64,000 nucleotides of DNA from Camelus bactrianus (lineage: Eukaryota; Chordata; Mammalia; Artiodactyla; Camelidae): NCBI RefSeq assembly GCF_048773025.1, contig NC_133558.1:32728501-32792500 (forward strand), written 5' to 3'. Under the pieces are notes generated by a model that was given only the letters and a program-made list of their open reading frames with translations, did no database searches and was not told where the DNA came from. Position numbers and translations under genes: made by a program. Positions 46,806 to 58,826 of the stretch are shown piece after piece. Position 1 is the first letter of the stretch. Every line of letters starts with the position of its first letter.

Positions 46806-47964
46806 AAAGGGAGGTTAGTAAAGAGGTATTCAAAACTGGGGAGAAGAATTTCTATATTTTGTTAAGCAAGTCTTTGAAGTTCTCAAATTCAGTGACAATA
46901 AATTTAAAAAAATATATATATACACACATACAGGACATATTTTTCAGGAGGAGACAACCAGACTTTTTTTTTTCATAGCAGAGACTGGGTCACATATGTC
47001 AAGTCTCAAAATTGTAGGTACATAATAGGGATTTAATAAATATTTGCGAACATTTTCTAAGTAAGAAGTAGGATCAGTAGACAGGATGGAAACATATTTC
47101 CCCCAGGTAGGTGCTCCTTGAAATCACTCAAATTCCTCTGTTATAAAACCGGAAGTTAAATTCGTGGTTGCATGAATCACATAGCACACACACTGAAAAT
47201 CCATGAGAAACAATGCTAACTTAAAAAAAAAAACCACCTAAGATCTTACCAGTCATAAGTAAAAAGAGTAAATATTTGGGGTAGTTTCTTACAGTCTCTT
47301 TGTATGTTTTCTCTCTTTTTTTCTTTCTTTACAAAGTAAAACAAATTTTACAAACAAATGATACTGCTCATGCTAACTCTGGTAAGATTGTAGGATATTA
47401 GGGCAAACCAGGTGACTTAAACCCTGTAGCACAAAAATACATGGATCAGAAGTCTGAGGAGGCTCAGAACAGGAGCAGAGCTGCCCTGAGCTGGGCCTTT
47501 CATCCATAAAGTGGCCAGTTTGTATGGGGACTTCTGGTTTTCTGGTTTCTTTGGGGAGCAGGTGTAGGTGGATGGAGAAAAATACAGCTTTTATGCTAGC
47601 AAAAGCTAGCACGCTTTTTTGTTAAAAGTAATATGTTTCCTGTTCTTCAAGTATTAAGGCATGCAAAAGTTCCTTTAGTTCATTGGTAAGTCCATGAAAA
47701 CGTGTCCCACACTTCCGGAAGAGGGGAGGGCTAGCCACACGTTAAGGTATTGCCGGATCTCGTATCAGGTTTAACTAAAACAAGCAGTTTCTGAAAACCT
47801 GCGCTCACAGGAAAAACATGGAAATAGCCTAATAGATTTACGCATATCTTTAAAGACCAGATTATAAGTCTAAAGAAGCTGGGTATGAAGCTTCAGATTC
47901 TGTTTCTCCATTAAAAAAAAATCAGTAAGTAAATATGTTTAAAAATAGTGGGAAGAATTTTTAC
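46806..47964. other. Between candidate CRISP3 upstream exons
   Basis: No gene or repeat recognised, apart from a short TA run at about 46910-46922. Confidence 0.4.
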
Positions 47965-48165
47965 CTGTTTTACCTGTTTCTGCTTCCATCTCAGGGTATG
48001 CGTTGTTTGAATATTCGATCTCGGTAGGCTGTTTGGGACTTGAGGTTGGTTTTCAGCGGGAGGGGTGCTAGGATGTGAGGTGGCATTGCGTGGAGAGTGC
48101 TACTTTGCTCCCAAGAGCATTGAAAATTTGATCACGTGACTAATATGTGACATCAGTCATAGAGA
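47965..48165 (-). promoter_or_regulatory. Candidate CRISP3 promoter and first exon
   Basis: Locally CpG-enriched (six CpGs within about 150 bp). On the minus strand an E-box CACGTG (48133-48138) and a CRE-like TGATGTCA (48148-48155) lie upstream, and two donors nine bases apart (CAG|GTAAAA at 47974 and 47965) close the segment. The start site is not determinable by eye. Confidence 0.35.
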
Positions 48166-48207
48166 TGTTAGTAGGAACAGGGTAACATGGTTGCAATAGT
48201 GAATTCT

Positions 48208-48495
48208 TTTTTTTTTTTTTAATTGAGATAGAGTTGATCCACAGTATTACATAAGTTACAGTTGTACAATATGGTGATTCACAATTTTTAACGGTTATAC
48301 TCCATTTAAAGTTATCATAAAATATTGGCCATATTTCCTGTGCTGTGCAATATGTCCTTGTAGCTTATTTATTTTATACACAGTAGTTTGTATCTCTTAA
48401 TCCCTTACTCCTGTCTTGCCCCTCCCAACTCTCTTCTCCCTACTGGTAACTACTAATTTGGTCTTTATATCTGTGAGTCTGTTTCCTTTATAGTG
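48208..48495 (-). mobile_element. LINE-1 3'-UTR fragment (minus)
   Basis: Poly(T) start, 'attgagatagagttgatcca', 'gtcttgcccctcccaactct', 'atatctgtgagtctgtttcc'. Confidence 0.88.
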
Positions 48496-48974
48496 AATTC
48501 TTTGTAAATATTTAAAAAAATATTTTATCAACAAGACACCATGACTATGACACAAGAGTAAATTTGTCACAGGAAACCTTATATACTGCAATTTTATAGT
48601 CATGAGAGTTGTGTCCATAAATTAGAATACTTGATAAAATATATCTGGATGTATGTCATTTCACACATCCTAATTGCTCATGACTAGTTCCTCCAAAAAA
48701 ATTAAATGTCAAGTGGAAAAAAAGCCATTATTATATGAATAATTTTGAATACTTTCTTGAGCCATGTCATTACAAACATTTTTAACCAATCATGCTGTAG
48801 CTCCTTAGATATTAGGTGTGGTGTAATGTGAATAGGGCTAGGAAATTTCTGTTAGGCAGTCAACCTTGGCAACACTAGCTAATATGTTTCTTTATTGAGG
48901 ACAATTGTGAAAGGCTAAATTGTTTTCTTAGATGAGGAGTAGGTACATCTCTACCAAAATGAATTCCCAAAATG

Positions 48975-49050
48975 TAAGATTCACCTGAGAAGCTTATTGA
49001 AAATTCTGAAATCTGAGAACCACTTCCAGAGATTCTCATTCAGTGTGTTT
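48975..49050 (+). mobile_element. MER5-like DNA transposon fragment
   Basis: 'gattcacctgagaagcttat' and 'cagagattctcattcagtgt' resemble the MER5 (hAT-Charlie) core. Confidence 0.55.
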
Positions 49051-49229
49051 AGGATGAAAAAAAACAACATAAAACAAAACAAAATTCATATGCTTTAAAA
49101 AAAGATCACTGATTTTGATTCTATCACTAGGAACACTATATTAGTATATCCCAATGAATTGTAGACAATCTCTTCTTTCCACACAAGACAGCATAAATTA
49201 TACATACTATACATACATTTCTAGTATTG

Positions 49230-49570
49230 CTTATATTGTGTGTGTGTATTGTGGAATCTAAAAACTACAACAAACTAGTGAATATAACAAAACAGAAACA
49301 GACTCATACATACAGAGAACAAGCTAGTGGTCACCACTGTGGAGAGGGAAGGAGAGAGGGGCAAGATAGGGGTAGGGGATTAAGAGATACAAACTACTGT
49401 ATATAAAATAAGTAACCTACAGAAATATATTGTACAGCACAGGGAGGAACATATCCAGTATTTTATAATAACTTTAAAAGGAATGTAATCTATAAAAATA
49501 TTGAATCACTATGCTGTACACCTGAAACTAATATTGTAAATCAACTATACTTCAATAAAATATATTTTAA
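49230..49570 (+). mobile_element. LINE-1 3' end (plus)
   Basis: 'attgtggaatctaaaaacta', 'caagctagtggtcaccactg', 'gctgtacacctgaaactaat', then A-rich tail. Confidence 0.88.
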
Positions 49571-50284
49571 AAAATCCAGGGCAGACTAGAAGTTTGGGGA
49601 TATATCCTAGACCCACTGGCATATCATCCCTACTCATACGTCCAATTAGAACTGCAGATAATCCGTCCTAGTCATTGCTAACACCAGCTCATCCTTTACA
49701 TTCTCAGCACCACTGTCCTAGATTGAACCCACACTTATCTTGTAGATTATAATGCTAGCCTCATCGTTACTCTTGCTCTCTCCATTTTTTACTGTCTTCC
49801 ATTCGTTCTTCTTAACTGATGCCAAAGTAATGATGCATAAGTTATCATTGTGTTATTCTGCTTGAAATTTATTAACGTTTCTTCATGGCTTAAATGATAA
49901 TAATGAACAGAATAGACACTAGAATAAATGCATGCCATGATGATATTGATATGAACAGGAAATGAAAAGTGCTAAAAAGAACAGAGTTCTGATTTAACCA
50001 GCATGCACCAGTAGTTAAAAATACCAGCCGGCAAATGACTGCTGCTCTTACTCTTTTGAGTGCTCCTTGCCCTGCTGCAGAGCTACCCTGGCCCCTGATT
50101 TCAAGGCCCTCTTGGACATTCCCCAAATCCGGCAACAGACAAGACTAAGTACGGCATGGCAGTGTCCTTCTGGACCTGACTGTATTGCTATGGCTTGAAA
50201 AGATTCTAATAGGTCAGTGCCTGGGTTGAACGAGTCATGAAATATTTTTAATATCCACACTTAGAATAAATAATCTCTTCTATG
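49571..50284. other. Intergenic
   Basis: No gene or repeat recognised with confidence. Confidence 0.4.
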
Positions 50285-50580
50285 GTGTGCAAAGTCCTTC
50301 ATGGTTTGGCTCCTTCATATCTCTTCTATTCCGTGGTCCAACTCTTCCTTCACCACTCTGAAAAATGACATTATCTCCCATGTGTTCAAGCTTTTGCACC
50401 TGCTCCCTGGACCACTCCCTTTCCATCCTTTCTTTCTTCCTAAACTCACTTATTGTTTGTATCTCAGCTTAACTAGTGTATTTTTTTCACATTGGTCTTT
50501 CTTAGGCAGATTTAAATACTATGCTCACATTTTATTCTGTATGTAGCCCAGTCATTTTGAAATGACTTTTTATACACATG
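50285..50580 (+). mobile_element. L2 LINE relic
   Basis: 'aaagtccttcatggtttggc', 'tttgcacctgctccctggac' match the L2 3' region. Confidence 0.7.
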
Positions 50581-50620
50581 TTCGTGTCCTTTCTAAATGG
50601 TAATATTCCTGACCTCTGGG

Positions 50621-50646
50621 TTTTTTTTTTTTTTTTTTTTTTTTTT
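50621..50646. repeat. Poly(T) tract, 26 bp
   Basis: Uninterrupted T run following the L2 relic. Confidence 0.97.
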
Positions 50647-50693
50647 GTCATTTATCCCCAGTCCTTAGCACTCCTCCTGCATATAGTGTCAAT

Positions 50694-51313
50694 ATGAGAC
50701 AGGAGGGAAGGGGGCAGGGCACAGCCACTCAAGGAATGACAGCAACTAAAATGGTGGAAGATTCACCTTCTAGTTGGCCTTGAGGATTAAGAGGTTTGAC
50801 TTCTAGCAGACCTTGAGCTTGCTCATTGTAACAGCGTGATCAAATAGCATGCCTGCAGGCGCCATGACAGCCCCAAGGCTAACTGCAAAAGGCCGAAGAA
50901 TGGGCGGTGGCCCAATTCCTGGGAATCTCAGCCCCTCCCCCAGGGCCACTGGAATGATCCCACCTGTGGGCGTGTGAAGCTACTGAGACTATAAAAACTG
51001 ACAACACCACGCCTAGTGGCCTTTTTCGCTCTCCCCTCTTTGGAGACGGCCTGCACTCTGTCTGTGGAGTGTGGACCTACTTTTACTTTAACCTGAGCAC
51101 CCAACCCCCACACCTCTTTCCTTGCCTTTCTCTTGCCTTACACTCTTTGCAGTATGTATCTCTCTAAATAAATCTCCCTTTACTCAACGGTGGCTTGCAC
51201 TTGAATTCTTTCCTGCGCGAAGCCAAGGACCCACACCTGGCGGGGCATGTTCCAGAGGCTCAGTCGAGACCTGGGACGAGGCTCAGACGAGACCTGGGAC
51301 AAGGCCCTCCTCA
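50694..51313 (+). mobile_element. Fossil solo LTR (plus)
   Basis: About 620 bp, starts 'tgagacaggagggaaggggg', has 'gactataaaaactgacaaca' (TATA region) and poly(A) signal 'ctctaaataaatctcccttt', ends near 'ggccctcctca'. ERV LTR, non-coding. A relative lies at 52722-53329 in opposite orientation. Confidence 0.8.
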
Positions 51314-52721
51314 CGCCCCACATCTGTTTTCCTGCATCAAATAGATACTGACAGATGACAAATAAAGAATCAGTAATGAATAAAGAATGCTGATTGGAAA
51401 AATTATACACGTGAAAAAAGAAAATCAGTTAAGATTAGTCAGAGAGAGTGGTTCATGAATGTGATACCTTTTGGACTGAACTTTGAAGGAGTAATAAACA
51501 TGGTGGAATGGAAATGAGGGTGGGTCACATTCCCATGGAGACCAAATGACAGAATAAAAGCACGGGAAGAGAAATGAGTACACAGGTGAGTACAGCGGGG
51601 CAATTATCGATCAGTAAGTGAATGAACCAGAAGGAAGAGAATTATTCCAACACATGTTATGCCAGTTTGAGGAGTTCGGAGCTGCACTACTGGAACTGGT
51701 AAATCCAAAGCTTTGTCTCCTCACAATAGCCTTAGGTTTATAACAATTGGCAGTTTGTTCTTCCCTGAGGCTTGGTTCCAACTCTGTACAATGTCACCAT
51801 CTGTGTCCCAGGAAGATGCAAATCCATGTTAAGCATTAACTACTCTTCCTGTGCTTGTCCCTTCCCCGAGCTCATCATGTTCTCCTTTCAAAGGTCAACT
51901 GATGACTGCTGGGACCTGCTGGCTCACTATCTTGTAAGCATGTGGCTCTTTGTCAAATCTTAATCCCCCTTCAATGGAAGCCCAAGGAACAAAGGAATCC
52001 ATTCAGTGATGTATGCACCTAGCCCTGGTTCCTTACTCTTTGGCATGTGACTTTTTAAATAATTCACTGATGTTCGAAGGTCATCTATGACTCAAAAGAA
52101 GCCAATCTCGTGACTATGAAATTGTATTTCTTCTCATTCAGGAAGACACCTCATCTGCCTTTGATACGAAGCATGTAAATTAACTACAGTTGCCTATTAT
52201 TATAGACAACTTTTTAAGATTAATAATTACCCCTGTAATACTCATAGAATGAAAGCAATCTAGCCTTCATCAGGTTAAATGAATTCTACCCTGGGATTTC
52301 ATTATTTCTTCCAAGTTGCACAAAAGTAAAAGGGACCTGTGTTCATCTCATTTTAATCTTAGGCAACAGCAAGATTTTTTACAATATTGGGATCCTTGCC
52401 TGAGAATAGAAAATGGACTGTAATTATAGTCTGTGCATATGAACAACGAGGGCTAACCCCTTTGTGTGATGTGAGATCTTGCTATTTACTCAAGTGATAG
52501 AGACTTGTCAAATTTCTTTCTTGTTTTGGGTAAAGAAACTTCCCTTCTGCCTGCTGAAAAATGTCTTAGATGTAATGACCACATGCTGTCCTCTGGTTTT
52601 TCAAAATTTTTCTCCACCTTGAGTTTGGACTCCAGCTATGCTTGGTTATTTATCCATGTGTTTCTACTGCTTGAAGGGAAACATTTGAAAGTAGGAAACT
52701 GATAACAGGAAAAATGAATGT
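51314..52721. other. Spacer between the two inverted LTRs
   Basis: No gene and no recognised retroviral sequence; ordinary intergenic DNA. Confidence 0.5.
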
Positions 52722-53329
52722 TGAGGAGGGCCATGTCCTAGGTCTCGGTTGAGTCCCTGGGATGCGCCCCGCCAAGTGTGGGTCCTTGGCTTTGTGCAGG
52801 AAAGAATTCAAGAGCGAGCCACAGTTAAGTAAAAGTAGATTTATTTAGAGAGATACATACTGCATACAGTGTAGGCTGTTTCAAGAGGCAAAAGGCCACA
52901 AGGTGTTGGGGTTTGGTGCTCAGGTTAAAGTAAAAGTAGGTACACACTCCATAGACAGAATGTGGGCCATCTCCTAAGATGTGAGAGCGAGAGTGGGGGC
53001 CATGAGGCGCTGTATTGCCAGATGTTATGGGCTCAGTAGCTTCACACGCCAGCAAGTGGTAGGACCATTCCAGCTACCCTGGGGAAGAGGCTGGGATTCC
53101 CAGGAATTGGGTCACCGCCCACTCTTTGACCTTTTGGGAGTGCCATTCACCATGCTAATATATTACAATGAGCGTATAATGAAGCTCAAGGTCTACTGGA
53201 AGTCTAATCTCCTGCCATCTTGAGCCTCAAGGCTGCACCTACTGGGAGTTGAATCTTCCACCATTTTGGTGTTAATTGCTGTGTCATTCCTTGAATGGCT
53301 GTGCCCTGCCCCCTTCCCTCATGTCTCCA
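52722..53329 (-). mobile_element. Fossil solo LTR (minus), same family as 50694-51313
   Basis: Reverse complement shares 'gagggaagggggcagggcac', 'cccaattcctgggaatc' and the poly(A)-signal region with the plus copy, but differs by many substitutions. Non-coding. Confidence 0.8.
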
Positions 53330-53429
53330 TACTACTTTTATAAGGATGGTTCTCAAGGTTAGTTCTGAGCTAGCTTTCAGCTCACCCATCACTCCTCCTT
53401 GTGTTATTGTCTAATCTGCTGTTTCAGAC

Positions 53430-53740
53430 TCTTCTCTATTAGCTCCAAACTCAGAAGGGTTCTCTTCTACTCCTAGCACCATGTGCTTCCCATGAAAGTC
53501 ACACTCCTTCCTGATGTTGCTCCAGTCCCACAGGACTTCGTAATGCTTCTCAGTGACAGCTCATGCCCACCCTAGGGACTTAGAACTTTCTGGACTCTCT
53601 GCCTGGATTGTTCTGTCCCGCACCTTCACCCTCATAGCAGCATGGCTAGCTTCTCCATATCATTCGGATTCTAGCTCAAATATTACTTTTTCAGAAGGGC
53701 CTTTCTTGACTCCTCTCAATGGTGCTGCACATAAAGGCTC
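53430..53740 (+). mobile_element. L2 LINE relic
   Basis: 'ctctctgcctggattgttct', 'gattctagctcaaatattac', 'agaagggcctttcttgactc': characteristic L2 3' text. Confidence 0.75.
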
Positions 53741-54254
53741 AATACAAATTTGCTGAAAAAAATGGCTGGATGAATCTGATATTATACATGTCATATTTGA
53801 GGAAACGAAATGGTGCTGAGAGTATTGAGAATGTATGGACGAGATGAGAGGACCAGAAAAAGATACTAACCACATTTGTTTATCACTTTATAGTTCATAA
53901 GACAACTTCACATGCGCTGTATCGGAATTTTCCAACTCTGTTATAGAAAACTATTACTATCGCCGTTTCATAAGAATGGAGGCTTAGAAAAGTTCCATAA
54001 TGTCTCAAGATCCTCTAGCATTAGCATTAGCATTATTTATTACAATAGCAAAAGTTGGAAGTTAAACTCTATTCTGATCTCCAAATGTAATGTTTTGTTC
54101 TCCATGACACGTTGGAGTCTCCTGACTGAATTTGGTTTTGTGAGAATAGCTTTTAGGTGAAATATCAACATTAGGTAAACAACAATTATCCCAAGTTGAA
54201 CACTTTTACAGATATTCAAATACCTTTTCCGCTTCAGAAAAAACTTACATGCAG

Positions 54255-54475
54255 CCGTGTGTGCTGACTCCGGCTTAACCCCTTACTAACCATACCACCA
54301 AATGCTGATTTTATGCTTTAGTTTTTTTCTTTTGTTAGTGAGGATAACTATAGTATATATTCCATAGGATGGTTGTAAGAATCAAAATCACTTATATACG
54401 TAAAGCTTTAAAACATTGCCTGTCACAGAATAATGCTCAATACATAAAAAACATTATTATGACTACTGTCATTGT
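54255..54475 (+). mobile_element. MIR SINE relic
   Basis: 'gtgctgactccggcttaacc', 'aaaacattgcctgtcacaga', 'ataatgctcaatacataaaa'. Confidence 0.65.
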
Positions 54476-56352
54476 TACTAGAATTATATTACATGTTTAC
54501 CAAAGACCTTCAAGAGAACACTAAAAACATGAAATATGTGACTGCTTTATTTGTAATTAATTTTTTTAGAACTTCCATCGTTAATTGCATGGGAGAAGGG
54601 TTTTTTATTTTTAATAATTATTTTTATTTTTTATTATTATGATTATTTTCTTATTTGCAGGACCTCAAGGGCTCCAGACTTTCTGAAAGCTTCCCTTTAA
54701 GTGATGATAGGAACCCAAAACAATGCCGTATGGACCCCTGTCTGGGTAGCATGGAAAGCTGTTTTTAATCTTGAGAACTTCGGTTGAATGTGGCTTGATC
54801 CTTGACACTCTTCTTCCGAGGATCCACTAGCCCTAAATAGGAATTACTGGAATGTATATATCTAATTGATCTGGATTTGATCTGCCGCTATACGTTACAA
54901 AAGAATAAGGCTTCATTGTGAAATACATTAGAACTTGAGTAGAATCGTATTATATCAAAGACTGAAAGCACATTACATTTCATCTGGTTTCTAACCCAGC
55001 GCCTAGCGTGGGTGAACGCACAGTCCTTTGTGTCCTTGTACAGAAAGCACAGAGACTTCAGAAATTTCCTGCTCTCAAAATTACTTGATTCAGTGTAGGT
55101 TTTGTAACTCTTCATAATTTCTTTTTGTGGGGGTATATTTGCCTTTCTCTCTTCACAATGCGCCGAAGTAGATCTTGTTCCTGAATTTCACTGACATGCA
55201 AATTGTACTTTGAACATAGAGGTCCGCAACCAGGAATTAGAGTCTACTGGCAGAGGTCAGTGATGTACTCAGTAAAGAGGTCTCTTGGTCCACCTCCGTG
55301 ATTTGGCTCCATTTGTAAGGATTCCTGGTTAAAGGGAAGAGCAGTGATAACGTTCTTCTTGGAGACTTTACACTCAGAAACTTTTTCTTTAGTCTCTGAC
55401 CTCTCCTGAGATCTTTAAAATAAAAAGCAATGCCTCCCTATGGAAATTTTTGCAATGCTTAGTCTGAGAGAGTGGTTCTCAACCCTATCAAATATACTGC
55501 TTCCCTTTTTTTTTTTTTTGTACACTGCGTCCCCATGACTCATTTCTTTCATAACTGGAAGTTTGCACCTTTTGTACCAATGCTTCCTTTTTATCACAAA
55601 ATTTTTAACACCTTCTTTACTATCCTGAAAATAAATTCAGGGAGTAATATATCTAGAGCTTCTCCTAAGGTATACAAAGCCCCAAGAAAATATATTTTGT
55701 GGGATCTTGTTACCATTTAACTCACCTAAAATCAGGATGTAAACATGATTCTAATGACCCGATATCATTTGATCCTGTTAAAAAAGAATACCACACTGGC
55801 CAGTGTGAGCAATCCATTTACCAGGTAGCCCACCTGGAACTAAGGTCTGGCCATGGAGCCTGAGCCATCCTATAGGTTCAGTTGCAATGCATCTAGACCC
55901 CATGCACAAAGTAGTGGTGGAGAGCAGCCCACAGGGAAGTAACGGGAGCTGGGACCCACACATGTAGGTTTGGGGTACTTTCAGGGGACTTGGATATTTT
56001 TAAGGACCATACTCCAAAACGCAGGAGCCCCTTGCAACCCAGATATGAGGCAAAGGCCCTGCTTGCCCGTATCTAAGAACAATATTGAACATAAGGTATC
56101 TACACATAATTAAACTTGTTTTAAAGTTTGATATTAATGATGCCAATGCGTAATGTAATAGGTAAATAAAATGAAAGTGATTCGTAATAAGTTACACATA
56201 TTTCAATACAAATATTTTGGTGCACAACTATTCCAGAAGACTTCATGAACCTGTTGGATGCTTGCAGCCTCTTTTGATGGACACATTTGTATTCAGAAGA
56301 ATAAGAATGTCACAAACCATTCTGTACAGGAAGTACAGGAAAATGAAAGAAC
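54476..56352. other. Intergenic
   Basis: No gene seen; AT-rich stretches at 54560-54660 and a T run at 55507-55519. No repeat recognised. Confidence 0.4.
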
Positions 56353-56369
56353 AGAAATATGGATGGACA

Positions 56370-56427
56370 GATATGACATTGTAAAATGACTATAACTCAA
56401 TAAAAAAAGTTAAAAAAAAGAAAAAAA
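56370..56427 (+). mobile_element. Very short L1 insertion (58 bp) with 17-bp target-site duplication
   Basis: The insert is only the last about 40 bp of an L1 3' end ('gacattgtaaaatgactata', 'ctcaataaaaa') plus an A-rich tail, flanked by the perfect direct repeat 'agaaatatggatggaca' at 56353-56369 and 56428-56444. Confidence 0.85.
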
Positions 56428-56959
56428 AGAAATATGGATGGACACCAGAAAAAATAAGATTAAGATAGTTAATTAAAGACCAGACATATTTGTATATGAT
56501 AAGAGAAAGGGGGAAAAATAACCTTAAATGAATTTGGGATTACATGGCAACCAGGCAAGTCAAACACTGACAAACTGAAAAAAATATGAAAGTAAGATTT
56601 TCTTGTAAATGAGCTCAGCACTAATTTAAAAGTCCATGGTTAAAATAATTCCCTGTGGTATGATTTGAATCTCAGGGGGCCAGTGTGCTTTGGAGTGAAA
56701 ATTTCTAAGGCCCTTTCCTGTGTCCAGGATGAACAAGGGTCCACAATACCATCCAGGAAGGATGCTCAAGCCAGACCAGTTCCCGCTGGGGCCCCAGTGC
56801 TCACTTCTCTTCTTTGGGTTGCTCTCAAACCCTCTCCATATGGAGTGAGTTGATGAAGGATCACAATAATTATCTCTCTTATCTTGAAGTCCCAGCACAC
56901 GCCAGGCACACTTTCAGTCTCTAGTTAGTATTTGAAATAAACTTGGAGACTATATTCTT

Positions 56960-58809
56960 TTATTTTAATTTTTTTAATTGAAGTATAGTCGGTTTACAAT
57001 GTTGTGTTAATTTTTGGTGTACAGCATAGTGATTCGGTTATACATATATAATTATCTTCCTTTTCATATTCTTTTTCATTGTAGGCTATTATAAGGTATT
57101 GAATATAGTTCCCTGTGCTACACAGTATGATCTTGTGGTTTATCTATTTTATATATAGTAGTTAGTATCTGAAAATCTCAAACTCCCAATTTAGCCCTCC
57201 CTACCCCCTTCCCCTCCGGTAACCGTAAGTTTATTTTCTATGTCTGTGAGTCTGTTTCTGCTTTATAAGTAAGTTCATTTGTGTCTTTTTTTTTTTAAGT
57301 TCCACATGTAAATGGTAACATATGGTATTTTTCTTTCTCTTTCTGACTTACTTCACTTAGTATGACAATCTCCAGGTCCATCCATGTTGCTGCAAATGGC
57401 ATTATTTTATTCCTTTTTATGGCTGAGTATTATTCCAGTGTATTATATATATACACACACTATATACATATACATACACACACACACACACACATATATA
57501 TACACACCACATCTTCTTTATCCAGTCATCTGTCAATGGACATTTAGGTTGCGTCCATGTCTTGGCTATTGTAAATAGTGCTGCTATGAACATTGGGGTG
57601 CATGCGTCTTTTCAAATTAGAGTTTTCTCTGGATATATGCTCCAGATTGAGATTGCTGGCTCATATGGTAAATCTATTTTTAGTTTTTTAAGGCATCTCC
57701 ATACAGTTTTCCATAATGGCTGTACCAAACTACATTCCCACCAACAGTGTAAGAGGATTCCCTTTTCTCCACACTCTCTCCAGTACTTATTGGTTTGTGG
57801 ACTTTTTAATGATGGCCATTTTGACTAGTGTGAGATGATACCTCATTCTAGTTTTGATTTGAATTTCTCTGATAGTTAGTGATGTTGAGCATGTTTCATG
57901 TGCCTATTGGCTATTTGTGTGTCTTCATTGGAGAAATGTTTGTTAGGTCTTCTGCCCATTTTTTAAAATTGGATTTTTTTTTTTTTGTTATTGAGCTATA
58001 TGAGCTGTTTGTATATTCTGGAAGTTAAGCCCTTGTCATTTGCATAGTTTGTAAATATTTTCTCCCATTCTGTACGTTGTCTTTTTGTTTTCTTTGTTGT
58101 GCAAAAGCTCCTAGGTTTAATTAGGTCCCATTTGTTTATTTTTGCTTTTATTTCAGTTGCCTTGGTAGACTGAGATAGGAAAACATTGGTACAATTTTTG
58201 TCAGAGAATGTTTTGCCTGTTTTCTTCTAGGAGGTTTATAGTGTCTTGTCCCATGTTTACGTCTTTAAGCCATTTTGTGTTTATTTTTGTGTATGGTGTA
58301 AGAGAGTGTTCCAACTCCACTGATTTACATGCAACCATCCAACTCTCCCAGCACCACTTGCTGGAGAGGCTGTCTTTTCTCCATTGTATATTCTTGCCTC
58401 CTTTGTCAAAGATTAATTGATCTTAGGTGTATGGATTTATTTTGGGGCTCTTGACTCTGATCCACTGATCCATATGTCTGTTTTTGTGCCAGTACCAGGC
58501 TGTTTTGGTTACTGTAGCTCTGTAGTATTGTCTGAAGCCTGGGAGGGTTATTCTTCCAACTTCATTCTTTTTCTTCAGTAATGCTTTGGTGATTCTGGGT
58601 CTTTTGTCACTCCATATAAATTTTAGGATTATTTGTTCTAGTTCTGTATAAAATGATCTGGGTAACTTGAGAAGGATCGCATTAAATCTGTAGATTGCTT
58701 TGGGTAGTTTGGACATTTAAAAATATTAATTCTTCCACTTCAAGAGCATGGGATATCTTTACATTTCTTTAAATCATCTTAAATTTCCTTAATCAATATT
58801 GTATAGTTT
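56960..58809 (-). mobile_element. LINE-1, 5'-truncated, about 1.85 kb (minus)
   Basis: Reverse complement of the L1 ORF2 3' third and 3' UTR. The frame at 58423-58716 reads ORF2 C-terminal text ([35 protein letters not shown]). A 17-bp imperfect duplication, ttggagactatattctt at 56943-56959 and ttggagatcatattctt at 58810-58826, flanks it. Broken. Confidence 0.88.
57443..57508. repeat. (TA)/(CA)n microsatellite inside the L1
   Basis: TATA and CACA alternation replacing a few bases of L1 3' UTR. Confidence 0.9.
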
Positions 58810-58826
58810 TTGGAGATCATATTCTT

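Noticed and set aside
58423-58716. Minus-strand frame with reverse-transcriptase-like text
   Set aside because: Part of a truncated L1, not a host gene.
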